Assembly (NCBI RefSeq): GCF_922984935.1
Contig: NW_025721207.1
Span: 62,001 to 126,000 of the forward strand
Reading direction: 5' to 3'
Source: Meles meles
Taxonomy: Eukaryota > Chordata > Mammalia > Carnivora > Mustelidae
Length of the DNA: 64,000 bases
Position numbers and translations under genes: made by a program. Below the pieces are notes generated by a model that saw only the letters and a program-made list of their open reading frames with translations, had not been told where the DNA came from and ran no database searches. Position 1 is the stretch's first letter, and each line of letters starts with the position of its first letter. Positions 20,650-34,562 of the stretch are shown here, piece after piece.

Positions 20650-23600
20650 GGTGTCGGTTGGACGATGTCCAAAGCAACGAGCTGCGCAGGGGGGCGTCCC
20701 TGGAATGTGGGTGCCTGGTGACGTGGGTTCCAATTCTGTTGGGCTCTGTGGTCAGGGAAGTGAGGTCACCGCTTCCTGGGGACCCCTGCCCCGACTTCCT
20801 CCTCACACCCGAGTCCCCGAGGGCCCCTCCCCCAGCCGCTCCGTGCTCACCCCTCACCCCATGCCGCGTCCAGACAGTGGCCCCCACACATCGGACTTGT
20901 TTCGGTGGTGCTGATGGCAGCAGGCCACCGCGCTGAGCCCTGCCCGCATGCAGGGGCCCGTCGGTGTTGGGCATGCACCCGCGTGTGCAATGGGGTGGGG
21001 GGCGGTCAGGGAGTCAGCATGGGTCCGGCTCGGGAGATCCTCCCGAGGAGACTCCCAGGTTCCCACTCACAGCTGCGTGTGTGTTCCCGTGGGTCCACGC
21101 CCTGTCCGACCCGGGGTGTGCTCAGCGTGTGCGTTTCAGCCACGTGGTCTGTGCCAGGAGGGTTCTCACGGGGATGCCGTGGCAGGAGGCAGTTCCTGGG
21201 CAGGAGCGACGGGGTTCTTCAGGAACCTCGAGACCGTCAGCGAGCATCTGTTCCCACGACGGGTCGAGGGACTCGTCGTGGGCTGCGCGTGCGTGGGTGT
21301 GTCCCTGCGTGGGTGCGGGCGTGCACGGGGCCCGATGGAACGGGGTTCCGGACCCGGCAGCGGCCAGGGTGTGTGTGGGGTGCTTCGGGGGAGGGGACCG
21401 TGATAGGCCAGGGCCTGGCCATTCCTGCTGAGGGGAAGGTGAGCCAGCCCACACGGAGGACCGGCGGGCAGGAGGAGCCTTGTGGCCACGGGGCCGGCGA
21501 GCCCGGGCTGATCCTTCCTTGGCAGGACGCATGTGGGCAGCTCCGGTTCCTGCTCGGAGCCCGGGGGACCCGCGGCCCCCACGGGAGATCGTTTCTTGTG
21601 CAGCGGGAGGCCTTGTGCCCTCGGGCTCCGGGCTCCCGGGAGCACAGCTGAGGATGAGCCCATCCTCGGAGCCGCCATCCGCCGTGGGTGCGGGGGTCCT
21701 CCCACGCCGTCCCGTCCACATCTTCGTCCTTGTTGTCGGCATAGTCGATGCAGGGAGGGCGGCAGAGGGGGCCGTGGGTGAAGAGCCCGGCCTGGGAAGT
21801 GGGGCCCACACTCACGGTGCTGGGGGTTCCTCCTTCCGAGGAAGCCGGGGCAGGACTCCAGGCAGAAGCACAGGGGGAGCTGGGGCATGGTGGCCGCCCG
21901 GTCCCTCACCGGCTGAGCGAGGTCGTGGATACCCCCAGGCCCCTCTGGTCCTTGTTTTGGACCTCAGTCCACAGAGGGTAGCCGCTCGGTCAAGGCAGGA
22001 TGGCAAGTCCGGTGCAAAGACAGCAAGCGGCCGAGACCCGGCACAGTGGGGTTGTCGGTGGAGACAAGAGGGTGCGGTGGCCAATGCTGGAGAGGGTCTC
22101 GGCCTTGGCCTCGGGGCACCGGGGCTGGCGCGGCTCTGCCTTCCGGCGGAGGCCGGCGCACGCCGCCCGCCTTCGGGCACCTGCCGCCGCGGGAGCACCT
22201 GCCCCCTCCTCTCTGCCGAGGGCTCTCTCCTGCGCCAGCCGTGCCTCCTCCCACGCCAGCCAGCGGCTGCCGGCCGTGCAGCCCGGGAGCCTGGACATCC
22301 CGACGACCACCTTCCCCCGCCAGGGGACCGAGCCCTGTGGGGGGGATGTGGTCTCCCAGTGGGCCCGAGGTCAAGGCACCCCCCCCCCGGAGCTCTCTGC
22401 CCAGCTGGGGCTCATTGTGCCCTGTCCCCACTCAGCTCCCTGGGCCCAGGTCCTCCTCCGTTGGGGGAGCAGCCTCGGCCCGGGCTCCCCACACTGGGCC
22501 CGGGAGCGGCTCGTCCGGACCTCCTGGCCTGGCGCCTCCCTGCCTGGCCTAGGGGCCCCCCGGCTGGCCTCCCGGGCTGGTCTGAGGCGACCCAGCGCCG
22601 GCAGGCTCAGGGCACTGCACCGGAGATGTCCGGGGACCCCCGAGCGAGCGCCCAGGCCTGGCCCAGCGCACCGGGCTTGTGAGGGGCCCAGCGTTGGAGG
22701 CGGGCGTCCGCCACGGGGCACAGGGTGTGTCCTGGTCATGGCAGCCCCACGTGGTGGGTGTGGCCGTGAGGGATCCCAGAAGAGGCAGGAGACAGACACG
22801 GGGGTCGACAGGACATTGCTTCCCAAGGAGGACGACGTCAGGCTCAGAGGACCTGCGAGGTCCTTAGGAAAACTCGGAGGCCCTGGGGATGTTGGCTGCG
22901 ATGCTGTTCCTGGGGCCCAAGAGCGGTGCCCCAAAGCCCCAGTCAACACGGCCCGACGCAGTCTTTGGGGCTTCGGGGGATTGGGGCCGGTGGGCCACGA
23001 GGACGCCCAGGGCGTCACGTGGAGGACTCGATGTTTCTGGAGGCAGTGCTAAGCCTCGTTCTCTTCCGCCCTCTGTGCAGCCGGCCCCCGTGTTCCGCAG
23101 CGGATTCCAAGTGGCCATCCCGCTGCTCAACCTGAGGACCGGGCCCCGTCAGCGCCCACAGTGACCGTGAGTGCCCCGGGGACAGGGACCATGTGGTTGG
23201 GGCTGCTCCCGGATGAAGCCCCAGGGCTCAGTTCCCTGCTGGGACCCCAGAGCCTCTGCTGGGTGAGGGAGGAATGGAGGGAGTCAAGCTGGGGGAGAGG
23301 GAGGAAAGGAGGGAGGGAAAGAAGAGGAAGGCCTAGAGGGGGAGGGAGGGCAGGAGGGAGGGAAGGAAGGACTGAGGGACTGAAGGCATGAGGGAGGGAG
23401 GCCGTGAAAGCCCAGGAGTGCGGCCCATGCCTCTGGAGTCCTTGGGTGGAGGGAGGTGCGAGGGCATCCCCGGCCAGACCCTGGATGGTGGCTCAGGGCA
23501 GGTGCATCTGTCCTCGCTGTCCTGCCCTTCCTCCTCCTGGGCCATCCTGGATGGCCTTCTGCCATCCTGGACCCTGTCCACCTCCTCGTCCACCAATTGT

Positions 23601-24779
23601 GACTGTTCCCAGGAGCAGGGGGGGCAGGAGGGCTCTCAGGAGGGGCTTCCCGGATCCGGTGCCCCGGAGGAGACTGGGACGGTTAGCTCCAGGACGTTGT
23701 CACCTGAGCACTGGGACCGAGGACGGCGTCCACGTCCCTGGGCATGAGCGCTCCCCGACTGCCTCACCCTGCTCTCTCCCTTCTGGCGGGAAACACCGTG
23801 CCAGAGGTGGCGGGCTGAGTCCCCGGACGAGCACTGCTAGGTGATGGGTGCCCCTGCGGGCTGGGATGGGTGCTGCCCGCTGTGGTCCCAGACAGGGGTG
23901 CCCGTCCCCCTTCTCTCCGGGGGACGTGCCCTGGACCTCCGTGTCGGCACGTTCTCCCCAGGGCTGCTGGTCCTCAGGCCAGACACCGGCCGGTCTGAGG
24001 GGGACGCGCGCTGCCTCCGTAGGGTTTCCTTGGCCAGAGGCCTTCCCGGGGAGCTCCCGCATCGCTGACACGGGCTCCCCGCGTGGCCTGTCCGCCGCCG
24101 GCCCCCCGCACCCCCCTCCCCATCCACCTGGCATGCTTTCGGTCTGTGTCGTTGTGGGACCCGGTGCCTTGGAGCCTGGGGGGCACCAGAGGCCGGGGAG
24201 AGCTTTCTCTGGCCTTGGGTTGTGAGCGATGGGTATGCCGTGTGGGGTGTGTCTTCCAGCTGTGTGCCTCGCCCTGGTGTGTGTGCAGGCCCCGGGAGGA
24301 AGCTGCCGGGTCGCATCTGGGGTCAGGCTGTGGTGTCCCGGCGGGAACAGGGGTCACGGCCCCGACCTTGGACCCCTCTGCACTCAAGGGGCCTCCGTGA
24401 TCCCGTCTCCTCTAGAACCCTTCGGGGTTTTCGGTATGGCAGGGGGCAAGTTCCATGTCCAAGACGCCCAGGACAAAACCCAGTCCCCTTTGAAAAGAGG
24501 TGGGCAGACACCCGGGCACCTCCAGAGTGATCCCCCTCCCAGAAACGTCCAGAACAGGGGAAGGAAGGGAGAGAGAAATCAGCTGAGGCGTGGCGAGGGG
24601 CCGGACTGGGGGAGCAATGGGCAGGGAGGGCTTGGGCTCAGGGTCCCCTTCGGGGAAGGAGTTGTTCCACAGCGATGTTCTGGGCTGTTGGGGGCGGTGG
24701 GGGGGGGCGGGTGGGGCGGCGCCGCCGGGGACGGACTTAGGGTTGAGCACGGGTTCCACGGAAAAACGATGCATTTTAT

Positions 24780-27326
24780 TTAAAAGAGATAGGCGAGAGC
24801 GTCGAGGGCATGCAAAGCTAGGATGATGGTGAGACCGAAGCAGAGAGAAAGAACCCAGGCGGAGGGGATGAACCGTGGCGGCGGGCCATCGCGGTCGGGG
24901 CATGGAACGGAGGGTACCCGTCCAGGGAGCTCTCCCCGCAGGGCGGGGGCCTCTGGATGGGGCTCTGGGAGCCCCGCAGGAGCAGGTGTAGGGGCAGGTG
25001 TTGGGACAGGGGCCGGCACAGGAGCTGGGCCTGGTGCAAGAGCTGGGACCGGGGCAGGAGCAGGAGCAAGGGGACGGAAAGGGTCAGCAGGAGCGGCCGC
25101 TGCAGCATGCAGGGCTGGAGCTGGGTCAGGGCCAGGAAGAGGAGTGCAGGCAGGGCCAGGGGAAAGGGCAGGAGCAAGGGGCAGGAGCTGGGTGTGGGGC
25201 TGGAACAGGTGTCCGGTGGGAACAGGGAGAGGCAGGGGAAGAGACAGTGACCCTGTGAGGGGCAAAGGGAGGGGCAGCGGTCCTGGCCGAGGCCGGGGAA
25301 GCGGCAGGGCCTGGGTGTGGAGCAGCAAGAGGGACCCAGGCAGGAGCAGGAGAAGGGGCAGGAGCAGGGGCAGGACCTGGGTCTCGGGCAGGAGCAGGGG
25401 CCCAGGCAGGGAGAGGCGAAGACAGAGGGGCCCTGAGAGGGGCAAGGGAAGGGCCAGTGGTCCTTGGAGGGGCAGGGGAAGGGGGTGGGCAAGCGGCAGG
25501 GGCAGGGGCAGGAGCAGGAGGACGGGTGGGGTCTGGAGCAGGAACAGGGACCCAGGGAGGAACACGGGAAGGGGCAGTCTTCCAGGCAGGGAAAGGGGCA
25601 GGGGCAGGAAGAGGTGCAGGACATGCGTGTGGGGCAGGAATCGGGGCAGAGGCAATGGCATGGGCATGGGCAGGGGCAGGGCCAGGGGCAGGGGCAGGGG
25701 CAGGATCCCGGGTAGGAACTGGGCCTGGGGCAGGAAGGAGGGCAGAGGCAGGGGCAGGGGAGTGGCCAGTGGTCCTGGCGGGGTTTGGAGAAGGGGCAGG
25801 AGCTGGGTCTGGGGCAGGAGCAGGGTCACAGGCAGGTGAAGGGGTAGGGGTCCTGGCAGGGGCAGAGGCAGGGGCAGGCCAAGGGGCAGGGATCCTGGCA
25901 GGGGCAAGGGAAGGGGCGGTGGAAGGGGCTGGAGCTGGGAGAGGTGTCCCGGCGATGGCTGGCGCAGGATCCAGGGCCCGAGCCGGGACTGGGTCAGGAT
26001 CAGGGGTACAGGCGGGGACAGGGGAGGTGTCCGTGGCCTGGGTCGGGGCAGGCGAAGGGGCAGGATCAGATACACGAGCTGGGTGTGGGGCAAGAAGAAG
26101 GGCAGAGGCACGGGCAGGGGAAGGGGCAGCAGCTGTCTCCGTGGCAGGCGAAGGGGCAGGGGCCAGGCAAGGAGAATCAGTCCTTGCAGGGGCTGGGGCA
26201 GGGGCTGGGTGTGGGGCAGTAAGAGGGGCGCAGGCCGGGGAAGGGGCCGTGGCCAAGGCCGGGGCAGGGGACGGGGCAGGGGCAGCGGCAGGGTTTGCAG
26301 CTGGGTCAGGTGCGGTGGTGCTGGCTGGTGCAGGATGCAGGGCAGGACCTGGGCCTGTGGCAGGATGAGGGGCCCGGGCGGGGACGGGGGAAGGCGCAGG
26401 ATCCTGAGAGGAGCAGGAGCAGGAGCACGGCCTGGGGCAGGAGCAGGCCGCAGCTCTTCCTGGGCAGCGTCAGGCTCCGCGGGGCCCGGTTCCTGGTCAC
26501 CTGCTGGCGGCGGGTCCCCGGCTGAGGAGGAGGCAGGCACCGTCTCCCAATCCCCAGCTCCTGCTGATGTCAGGAGGGGCCCGAGCTCCTTGCCAGGAGC
26601 AGCTGTGAGAGGAGAGAAGATCCCGCGCTTGCCTGCCTCTGCATGTGCCTTGGCGCCCCCAGGACCCAGGCGGGGCGTCGCGGAGAGGCCGCAGCCAGGG
26701 AAGGAACCCTCAGCGGGATGGCTCCCCGAGGGCAGTGTCCCCGCTGGGTGCTCTGAGCCCAGTCCTTGCTCCTGGCCCCGCACCAGCCTGTGGGGCTTGT
26801 CCCTGTGGGCCCAGCACCGACCCGTCCCCGCACACACCCAGGCACCCAGCCCCGCCCCGCCTTCTCACCCTGGGGCTCGGCTTCCGCAGGTGGCCTGGCA
26901 GGCTCGGAAGCCTTTCCTGGGCCTGCGGACTCCTGGGTCAGGGAGGAGGTGGTGGCCGCCTGCCTCGTCTCTTCCTCCGTGGCCTTCTGCAAAGACAGGG
27001 ACCGGTCGCTGGCCCGGAGCCATCCCAGCCCCGCCCGGCCGACCCCACTCTCCTCTTGCCCGGTCCCCCTGCTGCTCCCACATGGGCCCCAGACCTGTGC
27101 CTGCCCAGCCCTACCCCCGGTCCCGGGACCCACACCTGCAGGGCTCTGGGGATCGACCCTGGCCAGGAGCTCACATCCCCCACACCTGTCCCACCCAGCC
27201 AGCCTTCACCTTGACCGCGACCTGCCCACCGGGCATCTTAGCCCTCATCCACCTGCTCCTGCTCAGGAAGGCCCCACCGCACGTCAGCCCTCCTTCCAGA
27301 CACATACCTGCACAGGCACGCTCTCA

Positions 27327-27368
<42 letters not shown>

Positions 27369-27605
27369 GACACTTACACACACAAGCCCAGCAGTTGAGG
27401 GGACCCGTGGCTGCGCCCGTCGATGCGAGCGTGTGGGGCTGGGCGGCCGGCTCTGGCCTCCCGGTGTCACCTTAGTCTCCTTTCGGCCGAAAGGCCAGAG
27501 GCGTCGGGCAGCCCTGAAAGGACCTCCAGAGCGCGGGGAAGTGGTAGCCGGGCGCGCTGTCCTCCGTCTCCACCGTCCCGAGTTTGGGAGGCAGCATGCG
27601 AACAT
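24780..27605 (-). CDS. Array gene, unit 4 copy (691 aa predicted)
   Basis: Exons 27605-27471, 26986-26869 and 26602-24780. It has two Pro-Met steps. Marks shared only with unit 5 include LTGSLSLP. LPPPLPLPLPG is shared with units 5 and 8, and CPDRDG near the tail is shared with units 5-7. One base 5' of the exon 3 acceptor differs (gaagatcc on the plus strand), inside the polypyrimidine side, and should not remove the site. Confidence 0.5.
27329..27366 (+). repeat. (CA)19 microsatellite, unit 4
   Basis: 38 bp, pure, with full left flank. Confidence 0.95.
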
Positions 27606-30600
27606 GGTGTCGGTTGGACGATGTCCAAAGCAACGAGCTGCGCAGGGGGGCGTCCCTGGAATGTGGGTGCCTGGTGACGTGGGTTCCAATTCTGTTGGGC
27701 TCTGTGGTCAGGGAAGTGAAGTCACCGCTTCCTGGGGACCCCTGCCCCGACTTCCTCCTCACACCCGAGTCCCCGAGGGCCCCTCCCCCAGCCGCTCCGT
27801 GCTCACCCCTCACCCCATGCCGCGTCCAGACAGTGGCCCCCACACATCGGACTTGTTTCGGTGGTGCTGATGGCAGCAGGCCACCGCGCTGAGCCCTGCC
27901 CGCATGCAGGGGCCCGTCGGTGTTGGGCATGCACCCGCGTGTGCAATGGGGTGGGGGGAGGTCAGGGAGTCAGCATGGGTCCGGCTCGGGAGATCCTCCC
28001 GAGGAGACTCCCAGGTTCCCACTCACAGCTGCGTGTGTGTTCCCGTGGGTCCACGCCCTGTCCGACCCGGGGTGTGCTCAGCGTGTGCGTTTCAGCCACG
28101 TGGTCTGTGCCAGGAGGGTTCTCACGAGGATGCCGTGGCAGGAGGCAGTTCCTGGGCAGGAGCGACGGGGTTCTTCAGGAACCTCGAGACCGTCAGCGAG
28201 CATCTGTTCCCACGACGGGTCGAGGGACTCGTCGTGGGCTGCGCGTGCGTGGGTGTGTCCCTGCGTGGGTGCGGGCGTGCACGGGGCCCGATGGAACGGG
28301 GTTCCGGACCCGGCAGCGGCCAGGGTGTGTGTGGGGTGCTTCGGGGGAGGGGACCGTGATAGGCCAGGGCCTGGCCATTCCTGCTGAGGGGAAGGTGAGC
28401 CAGCCCACACGGAGGACCGGCGGGCAGGAGGAGCCTTGTGGCCACGGGGCCGGCGAGCCCGGGCTGATCCTTCCTTGGCAGGACGCATGTGGGCAGCTCC
28501 GGTTCCTGCTCGGAGCCCGGGGGACCCGCGGCCCCCACGGGAGATCGTTTCTTGTGCAGCGGGAGGCCTTGTGCCCTCGGGCTCCGGGCTCCCGGGAGCA
28601 CAGCTGAGGATGAGCCCATCCTCGGAGCCGCCATCCGCCGTGGGTGCGGGGGTCCTCCCACGCCGTCCCGTCCACATCTTCGTCCTTGTTGTCGGCATAG
28701 TCGATGCAGGGAGGGCGGCAGAGGGGGCCGTGGGTGAAGAGCCCGGCCTGGGAAGTGGGGCCCACACTCACGGTGCTGGGGGTTCCTCCTTCCGAGGAAG
28801 CCGGGGCAGGACTCCAGGCAGAAGCACAGGGGGAGCTGGGGCATGGTGGCCGCCCGGTCCCTCACCGGCTGAGCGAGGTCGTGGATACCCCCAGGCCCCT
28901 CTGGTCCTTGTTTTGGACCTCAGTCCACAGAGGGTAGCCGCTCGGTCAAGGCAGGATGGCAAGTCCGGTGCAAAGACAGCAAGCGGCCGAGACCCGGCAC
29001 AGTGGGGTTGTCGGTGGAGACAAGAGGGTGCGGTGGCCAATGCTGGAGAGGGTCTCGGCCTTGGCCTCGGGGCACCGGGGCTGGCGCGGCTCTGCCTTCC
29101 GGCGGAGGCCGGCGCACGCCGCCCGCCTTCGGGCACCTGCCGCCGCGGGAGCACCTGCCCCCTCCTCTCTGCCGAGGGCTCTCTCCTGCGCCAGCCGTGC
29201 CTCCTCCCACGCCAGCCAGCGGCTGCCGGCCGTGCAGCCCGGGAGCCTGGACATCCCGACGACCACCTTCCCCCGCCAGGGGACCGAGCCCTGTGGGGGG
29301 GATGTGGTCTCCCAGTGGGCCCGAGGTCAAGGCACCCCCCCCCCGGAGCTCTCTGCCCAGCTGGGGCTCATTGTGCCCTGTCCCCACTCAGCTCCCTGGG
29401 CCCAGGTCCTCCTCCGTTGGGGGAGCAGCCTCGGCCCGGGCTCCCCACACTGGGCCCGGGAGCGGCTCGTCCGGACCTCCTGGCCTGGCGCCTCCCTGCC
29501 TGGCCTAGGGGCCCCCCGGCTGGCCTCCCGGGCTGGTCTGAGGCGACCCAGCGCCGGCAGGCTCAGGGCACTGCACCGGAGATGTCCGGGGACCCCCGAG
29601 CGAGCGCCCAGGCCTGGCCCAGCGCACCGGGCTTGTGAGGGGCCCAGCGTTGGAGGCGGGCGTCCGCCACGGGGCACAGGGTGTGTCCTGGTCATGGCAG
29701 CCCCACGTGGTGGGTGTGGCCGTGAGGGATCCCAGAAGAGGCAGGAGACAGACACGGGGGTCGACAGGACATTGCTTCCCAAGGAGGACGACGTCAGGCT
29801 CAGAGGACCTGCGAGGTCCTTAGGAAAACTCGGAGGCCCTGGGGATGTTGGCTGCGATGCTGTTCCTGGGGCCCAAGAGCGGTGCCCCAAAGCCCCAGTC
29901 AACACGGCCCGACGCAGTCTTTGGGGCTTCGGGGGATTGGGGCCGGTGGGCCACGAGGACGCCCAGGGCGTCACGTGGAGGACTCGATGTTTCTGGAGGC
30001 AGTGCTAAGCCTCGTTCTCTTCCGCCCTCTGTGCAGCCGGCCCCCGTGTTCCGCAGCGGATTCCAAGTGGCCATCCCGCTGCTCAACCTGAGGACCGGGC
30101 CCCGTCAGCGCCCACAGTGACCGTGAGTGCCCCGGGGACAGGGACCATGTGGTTGGGGCTGCTCCCGGATGAAGCCCCAGGGCTCAGTTCCCTGCTGGGA
30201 CCCCAGAGCCTCTGCTGGGTGAGGGAGGAATGGAGGGAGTCAAGCTGGGGGAGAGGGAGGAAAGGAGGGAGGGAAAGAAGAGGAAGGCCTAGAGGGGGAG
30301 GGAGGGCAGGAGGGAGGGAAGGAAGGACTGAGGGACTGAAGGCATGAGGGAGGGAGGCCGTGAAAGCCCGGGAGTGCGGCCCATGCCTCTGGAGTCCTTG
30401 GGTGGAGGGAGGTGCGAGGGCATCCCCGGCCAGACCCTGGATGGTGGCTCAGGGCAGGTGCATCTGTCCTCGCCGTCCTGCCCTTCCTCCTCCTGGGCCA
30501 TCCTGGATGGCCTTCTGCCATCCTGGACCCTGTCCACCTCCTCGTCCACCAATTGTGACTGTTCCCAGGAGCAGGGGGGGCAGGAGGGCTCTCAGGAGGG

Positions 30601-31736
30601 GCTTCCCGGATCCGGTGCCCCGGAGGAGACTGGGACGGTTAGCTCCAGGACGTTGTCACCTGAGCACTGGGACCGAGGACGGCGTCCACGTCCCTGGGCA
30701 TGAGCGCTCCCCGACTGCCTCACCCTGCTCTCTCCCTTCTGGCGGGAAACACCGTGCCAGAGGTGGCGGGCTGAGTCCCCGGACGAGCACTGCTAGGTGA
30801 TGGGTGCCCCTGCGGGCTGGGATGGGTGCTGCCCGCTGTGGTCCCAGACAGGGGTGCCCGTCCCCCTTCTCTCCGGGGGACGTGCCCTGGACCTCCGTGT
30901 CGGCACGTTCTCCCCAGGGCTGCTGGTCCTCAGGCCAGACACCGGCCGGTCTGAGGGGGACGCGCGCTGCCTCCGTAGGGTTTCCTTGGCCAGAGGCCTT
31001 CCCGGGGAGCTCCCGCATCGCTGACACGGGCTCCCCGCGTGGCCTGTCCGCCGCCGGCCCCCCGCACCCCCCTCCCCATCCACCTGGCATGCTTTCGGTC
31101 TGTGTCGTTGTGGGACCCGGTGCCTTGGAGCCTGGGGGGCACCAGAGGCCGGGGAGAGCTTTCTCTGGCCTTGGGGTGTGAGCGATGGGTATGCCGTGTG
31201 GGGTGTGTCTTCCAGCTGTGTGCCTCGCCCTGGTGTGTGTGCAGGCCCCGGGAGGAAGCTGCCGGGTCGCATCTGGGGTCAGGCTGTGGTGTCCCGGCGG
31301 GAACAGGGGTCACGGCCCCGACCTTGGACCCCTCTGCACTCAAGGGGCCTCCGTGATCCCGTCTCCTCTAGAACCCTTCGGGGTTTTCGGTATGGCAGGG
31401 GGCAAGTTCCATGTCCAAGACGCCCAGGACAAAACCCAGTCCCCTTTGAAAAGAGGTGGGCAGACACCCGGGCACCTCCAGAGTGATCCCCCTCCCAGAA
31501 ACGTCCAGAACAGGGGAAGGAAGGGAGAGAGAAATCAGCTGAGGCGTGGCGAGGGGCCGGACTGGGGGAGCAATGGGCAGGGAGGGCTTGGGCTCAGGGT
31601 CCCCTTCGGGGAAGGAGTTGTTCCACAGCGATGTTCTGGGCTGTTGGGGGCGGTGGGGGGGGGGCGGGTGGGGCGGCGCCGCCGGGGACGGACTTAGGGT
31701 TGAGCACGGGTTCCACGGAAAAACGATGCATTTTAT

Positions 31737-34283
31737 TTAAAAGAGATAGGCGAGAGCGTCGAGGGCATGCAAAGCTAGGATGATGGTGAGACCGAAGCAG
31801 AGAGAAAGAACCCAGGCGGAGGGGATGAACCGTGGCGGCGGGCCATCGCGGTCGGGGCATGGAACGGAGGGTACCCGTCCAGGGAGCTCTCCCCGCAGGG
31901 CGGGGGCCTCTGGATGGGGCTCTGGGAGCCCCGCAGGAGCAGGTGTAGGGGCAGGTGTTGGGACAGGGGCCGGCACAGGAGCTGGGCCTGGTGCAAGAGC
32001 TGGGACCGGGGCAGGAGCAGGAGCAAGGGGACGGAAAGGGTCAGCAGGAGCGGCCGCTGCAGCATGCAGGGCTGGAGCTGGGTCAGGGCCAGGAAGAGGA
32101 GTGCAGGCAGGGCCAGGGGAAAGGGCAGGAGCAAGGGGCAGGAGCTGGGTGTGGGGCTGGAACAGGTGTCCGGTGGGAACAGGGAGAGGCAGGGGAAGAG
32201 ACAGTGACCCTGTGAGGGGCAAAGGGAGGGGCAGCGGTCCTGGCCGAGGCCGGGGAAGCGGCAGGGCCTGGGTGTGGAGCAGCAAGAGGGACCCAGGCAG
32301 GAGCAGGAGAAGGGGCAGGAGCAGGGGCAGGACCTGGGTCTCGGGCAGGAGCAGGGGCCCAGGCAGGGAGAGGCGAAGACAGAGGGGCCCTGAGAGGGGC
32401 AAGGGAAGGGCCAGTGGTCCTTGGAGGGGCAGGGGAAGGGGGTGGGCAAGCGGCAGGGGCAGGGGCAGGAGCAGGAGGACGGGTGGGGTCTGGAGCAGGA
32501 ACAGGGACCCAGGGAGGAACACGGGAAGGGGCAGTCTTCCAGGCAGGGAAAGGGGCAGGGGCAGGAAGAGGTGCAGGACATGCGTGTGGGGCAGGAATCG
32601 GGGCAGAGGCAATGGCATGGGCATGGGCAGGGGCAGGGCCAGGGGCAGGGGCAGGGGCAGGATCCCGGGTAGGAACTGGGCCTGGGGCAGGAAGGAGGGC
32701 AGAGGCAGGGGCAGGGGAGTGGCCAGTGGTCCTGGCGGGGTTTGGAGAAGGGGCAGGAGCTGGGTCTGGGGCAGGAGCAGGGTCACAGGCAGGTGAAGGG
32801 GTAGGGGTCCTGGCAGGGGCAGAGGCAGGGGCAGGCCAAGGGGCAGGGATCCTGGCAGGGGCAAGGGAAGGGGCGGTGGAAGGGGCTGGAGCTGGGAGAG
32901 GTGTCCCGGCGATGGCTGGCGCAGGATCCAGGGCCCGAGCCGGGACTGGGTCAGGATCAGGGGTACAGGCGGGGACAGGGGAGGTGTCCGTGGCCTGGGT
33001 CGGGGCAGGCGAAGGGGCAGGATCAGATACACGAGCTGGGTGTGGGGCAAGAAGAAGGGCAGAGGCACGGGCAGGGGAAGGGGCAGCAGCTGTCTCCGTG
33101 GCAGGCGAAGGGGCAGGGGCCAGGCAAGGAGAATCAGTCCTTGCAGGGGCTGGGGCAGGGGCTGGGTGTGGGGCAGTAAGAGGGGCGCAGGCCGGGGAAG
33201 GGGCCGTGGCCAAGGCCGGGGCAGGGGACGGGGCAGGGGCAGCGGCAGGGTTTGCAGCTGGGTCAGGTGCGGTGGTGCTGGCTGGTGCAGGATGCAGGGC
33301 AGGACCTGGGCCTGTGGCAGGATGAGGGGCCCGGGCGGGGACGGGGGAAGGCGCAGGATCCTGAGAGGAGCAGGAGCAGGAGCACGGCCTGGGGCAGGAG
33401 CAGGCCGCAGCTCTTCCTGGGCAGCGTCAGGCTCCGCGGGGCCCGGTTCCTGGTCACCTGCTGGCGGCGGGTCCCCGGCTGAGGAGGAGGCAGGCACCGT
33501 CTCCCAATCCCCAGCTCCTGCTGATGTCAGGAGGGGCCCGAGCTCCTTGCCAGGAGCAGCTGTGAGAGGAGAGAAGATCCCGCGCTTGCCTGCCTCTGCA
33601 TGTGCCTTGGCGCCCCCAGGACCCAGGCGGGGCGTCGCGGAGAGGCCGCAGCCAGGGAAGGAACCCTCAGCGGGATGGCTCCCCGAGGGCAGTGTCCCCG
33701 CTGGGTGCTCTGAGCCCAGTCCTTGCTCCTGGCCCCGCACCAGCCTGTGGGGCTTGTCCCTGTGGGCCCAGCACCGACCCGTCCCCGCACACACCCAGGC
33801 ACCCAGCCCCGCCCCGCCTTCTCACCCTGGGGCTCGGCTTCCGCAGGTGGCCTGGCAGGCTCGGAAGCCTTTCCTGGGCCTGCGGACTCCTGGGTCAGGG
33901 AGGAGGTGGTGGCCGCCTGCCTCGTCTCTTCCTCCGTGGCCTTCTGCAAAGACAGGGACCGGTCGCTGGCCCGGAGCCATCCCAGCCCCGCCCGGCCGAC
34001 CCCACTCTCCTCTTGCCCGGTCCCCCTGCTGCTCCCACATGGGCCCCAGACCTGTGCCTGCCCAGCCCTACCCCCGGTCCCGGGACCCACACCTGCAGGG
34101 CTCTGGGGATCGACCCTGGCCAGGAGCTCACATCCCCCACACCTGTCCCACCCAGCCAGCCTTCACCTTGACCGCGACCTGCCCACCGGGCATCTTAGCC
34201 CTCATCCACCTGCTCCTGCTCAGGAAGGCCCCACCGCACGTCAGCCCTCCTTCCAGACACATACCTGCACAGGCACGCTCTCA

Positions 34284-34325
<42 letters not shown>

Positions 34326-34562
34326 GACACTTACACACACAAGCCCAGCAGTTGAGGGGACCCGTGGCTGCGCCCGTCGATGCGAGCGTGTGGGGCTGGG
34401 CGGCCGGCTCTGGCCTCCCGGTGTCACCTTAGTCTCCTTTCGGCCGAAAGGCCAGAGGCGTCGGGCAGCCCTGAAAGGACCTCCAGAGCGCGGGGAAGTG
34501 GTAGCCGGGCGCGCTGTCCTCCGTCTCCACCGTCCCGAGTTTGGGAGGCAGCATGCGAACAT
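31737..34562 (-). CDS. Array gene, unit 5 copy (691 aa, same protein as unit 4)
   Basis: Exons 34562-34428, 33943-33826 and 33559-31737. The predicted product is identical to that of unit 4, including the Arg in CPDRDG. Confidence 0.5.
34286..34323 (+). repeat. (CA)19 microsatellite, unit 5
   Basis: 38 bp, identical in length to unit 4. Confidence 0.95.

Larger units (their letters stand above)
17814..24774. repeat. Array unit 3 (6961 bp)
   Basis: Complete copy. The gene half matches unit 2 (CA length, 'gggcat' step), whereas the spacer carries the 1-base loss 'cgatggaacgg' (about 21335) and 'gaccgtgatagg' (about 21398) found otherwise only in units 4 and 5. It is therefore a mosaic of two haplotypes. 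Confidence 0.95.
24775..31731. repeat. Array unit 4 (6957 bp)
   Basis: Complete copy, the closest match to unit 5. Both have a 38-bp CA run, 'gagaagatcccg' instead of 'gagaaggtcccg' beside the exon 3 acceptor, and a 'ggtcacgagg'-type change in the spacer (about 28124). The two predicted proteins are identical. Confidence 0.95.

Noticed and set aside
21480..22682. 400-codon plus-strand open frame in the spacer, repeated in several units
   Set aside because: It lies in very GC-rich DNA where stop codons are scarce. Frames on both strands are equally long, small indels between units change its length and ends, and there is no conserved domain or splice logic.
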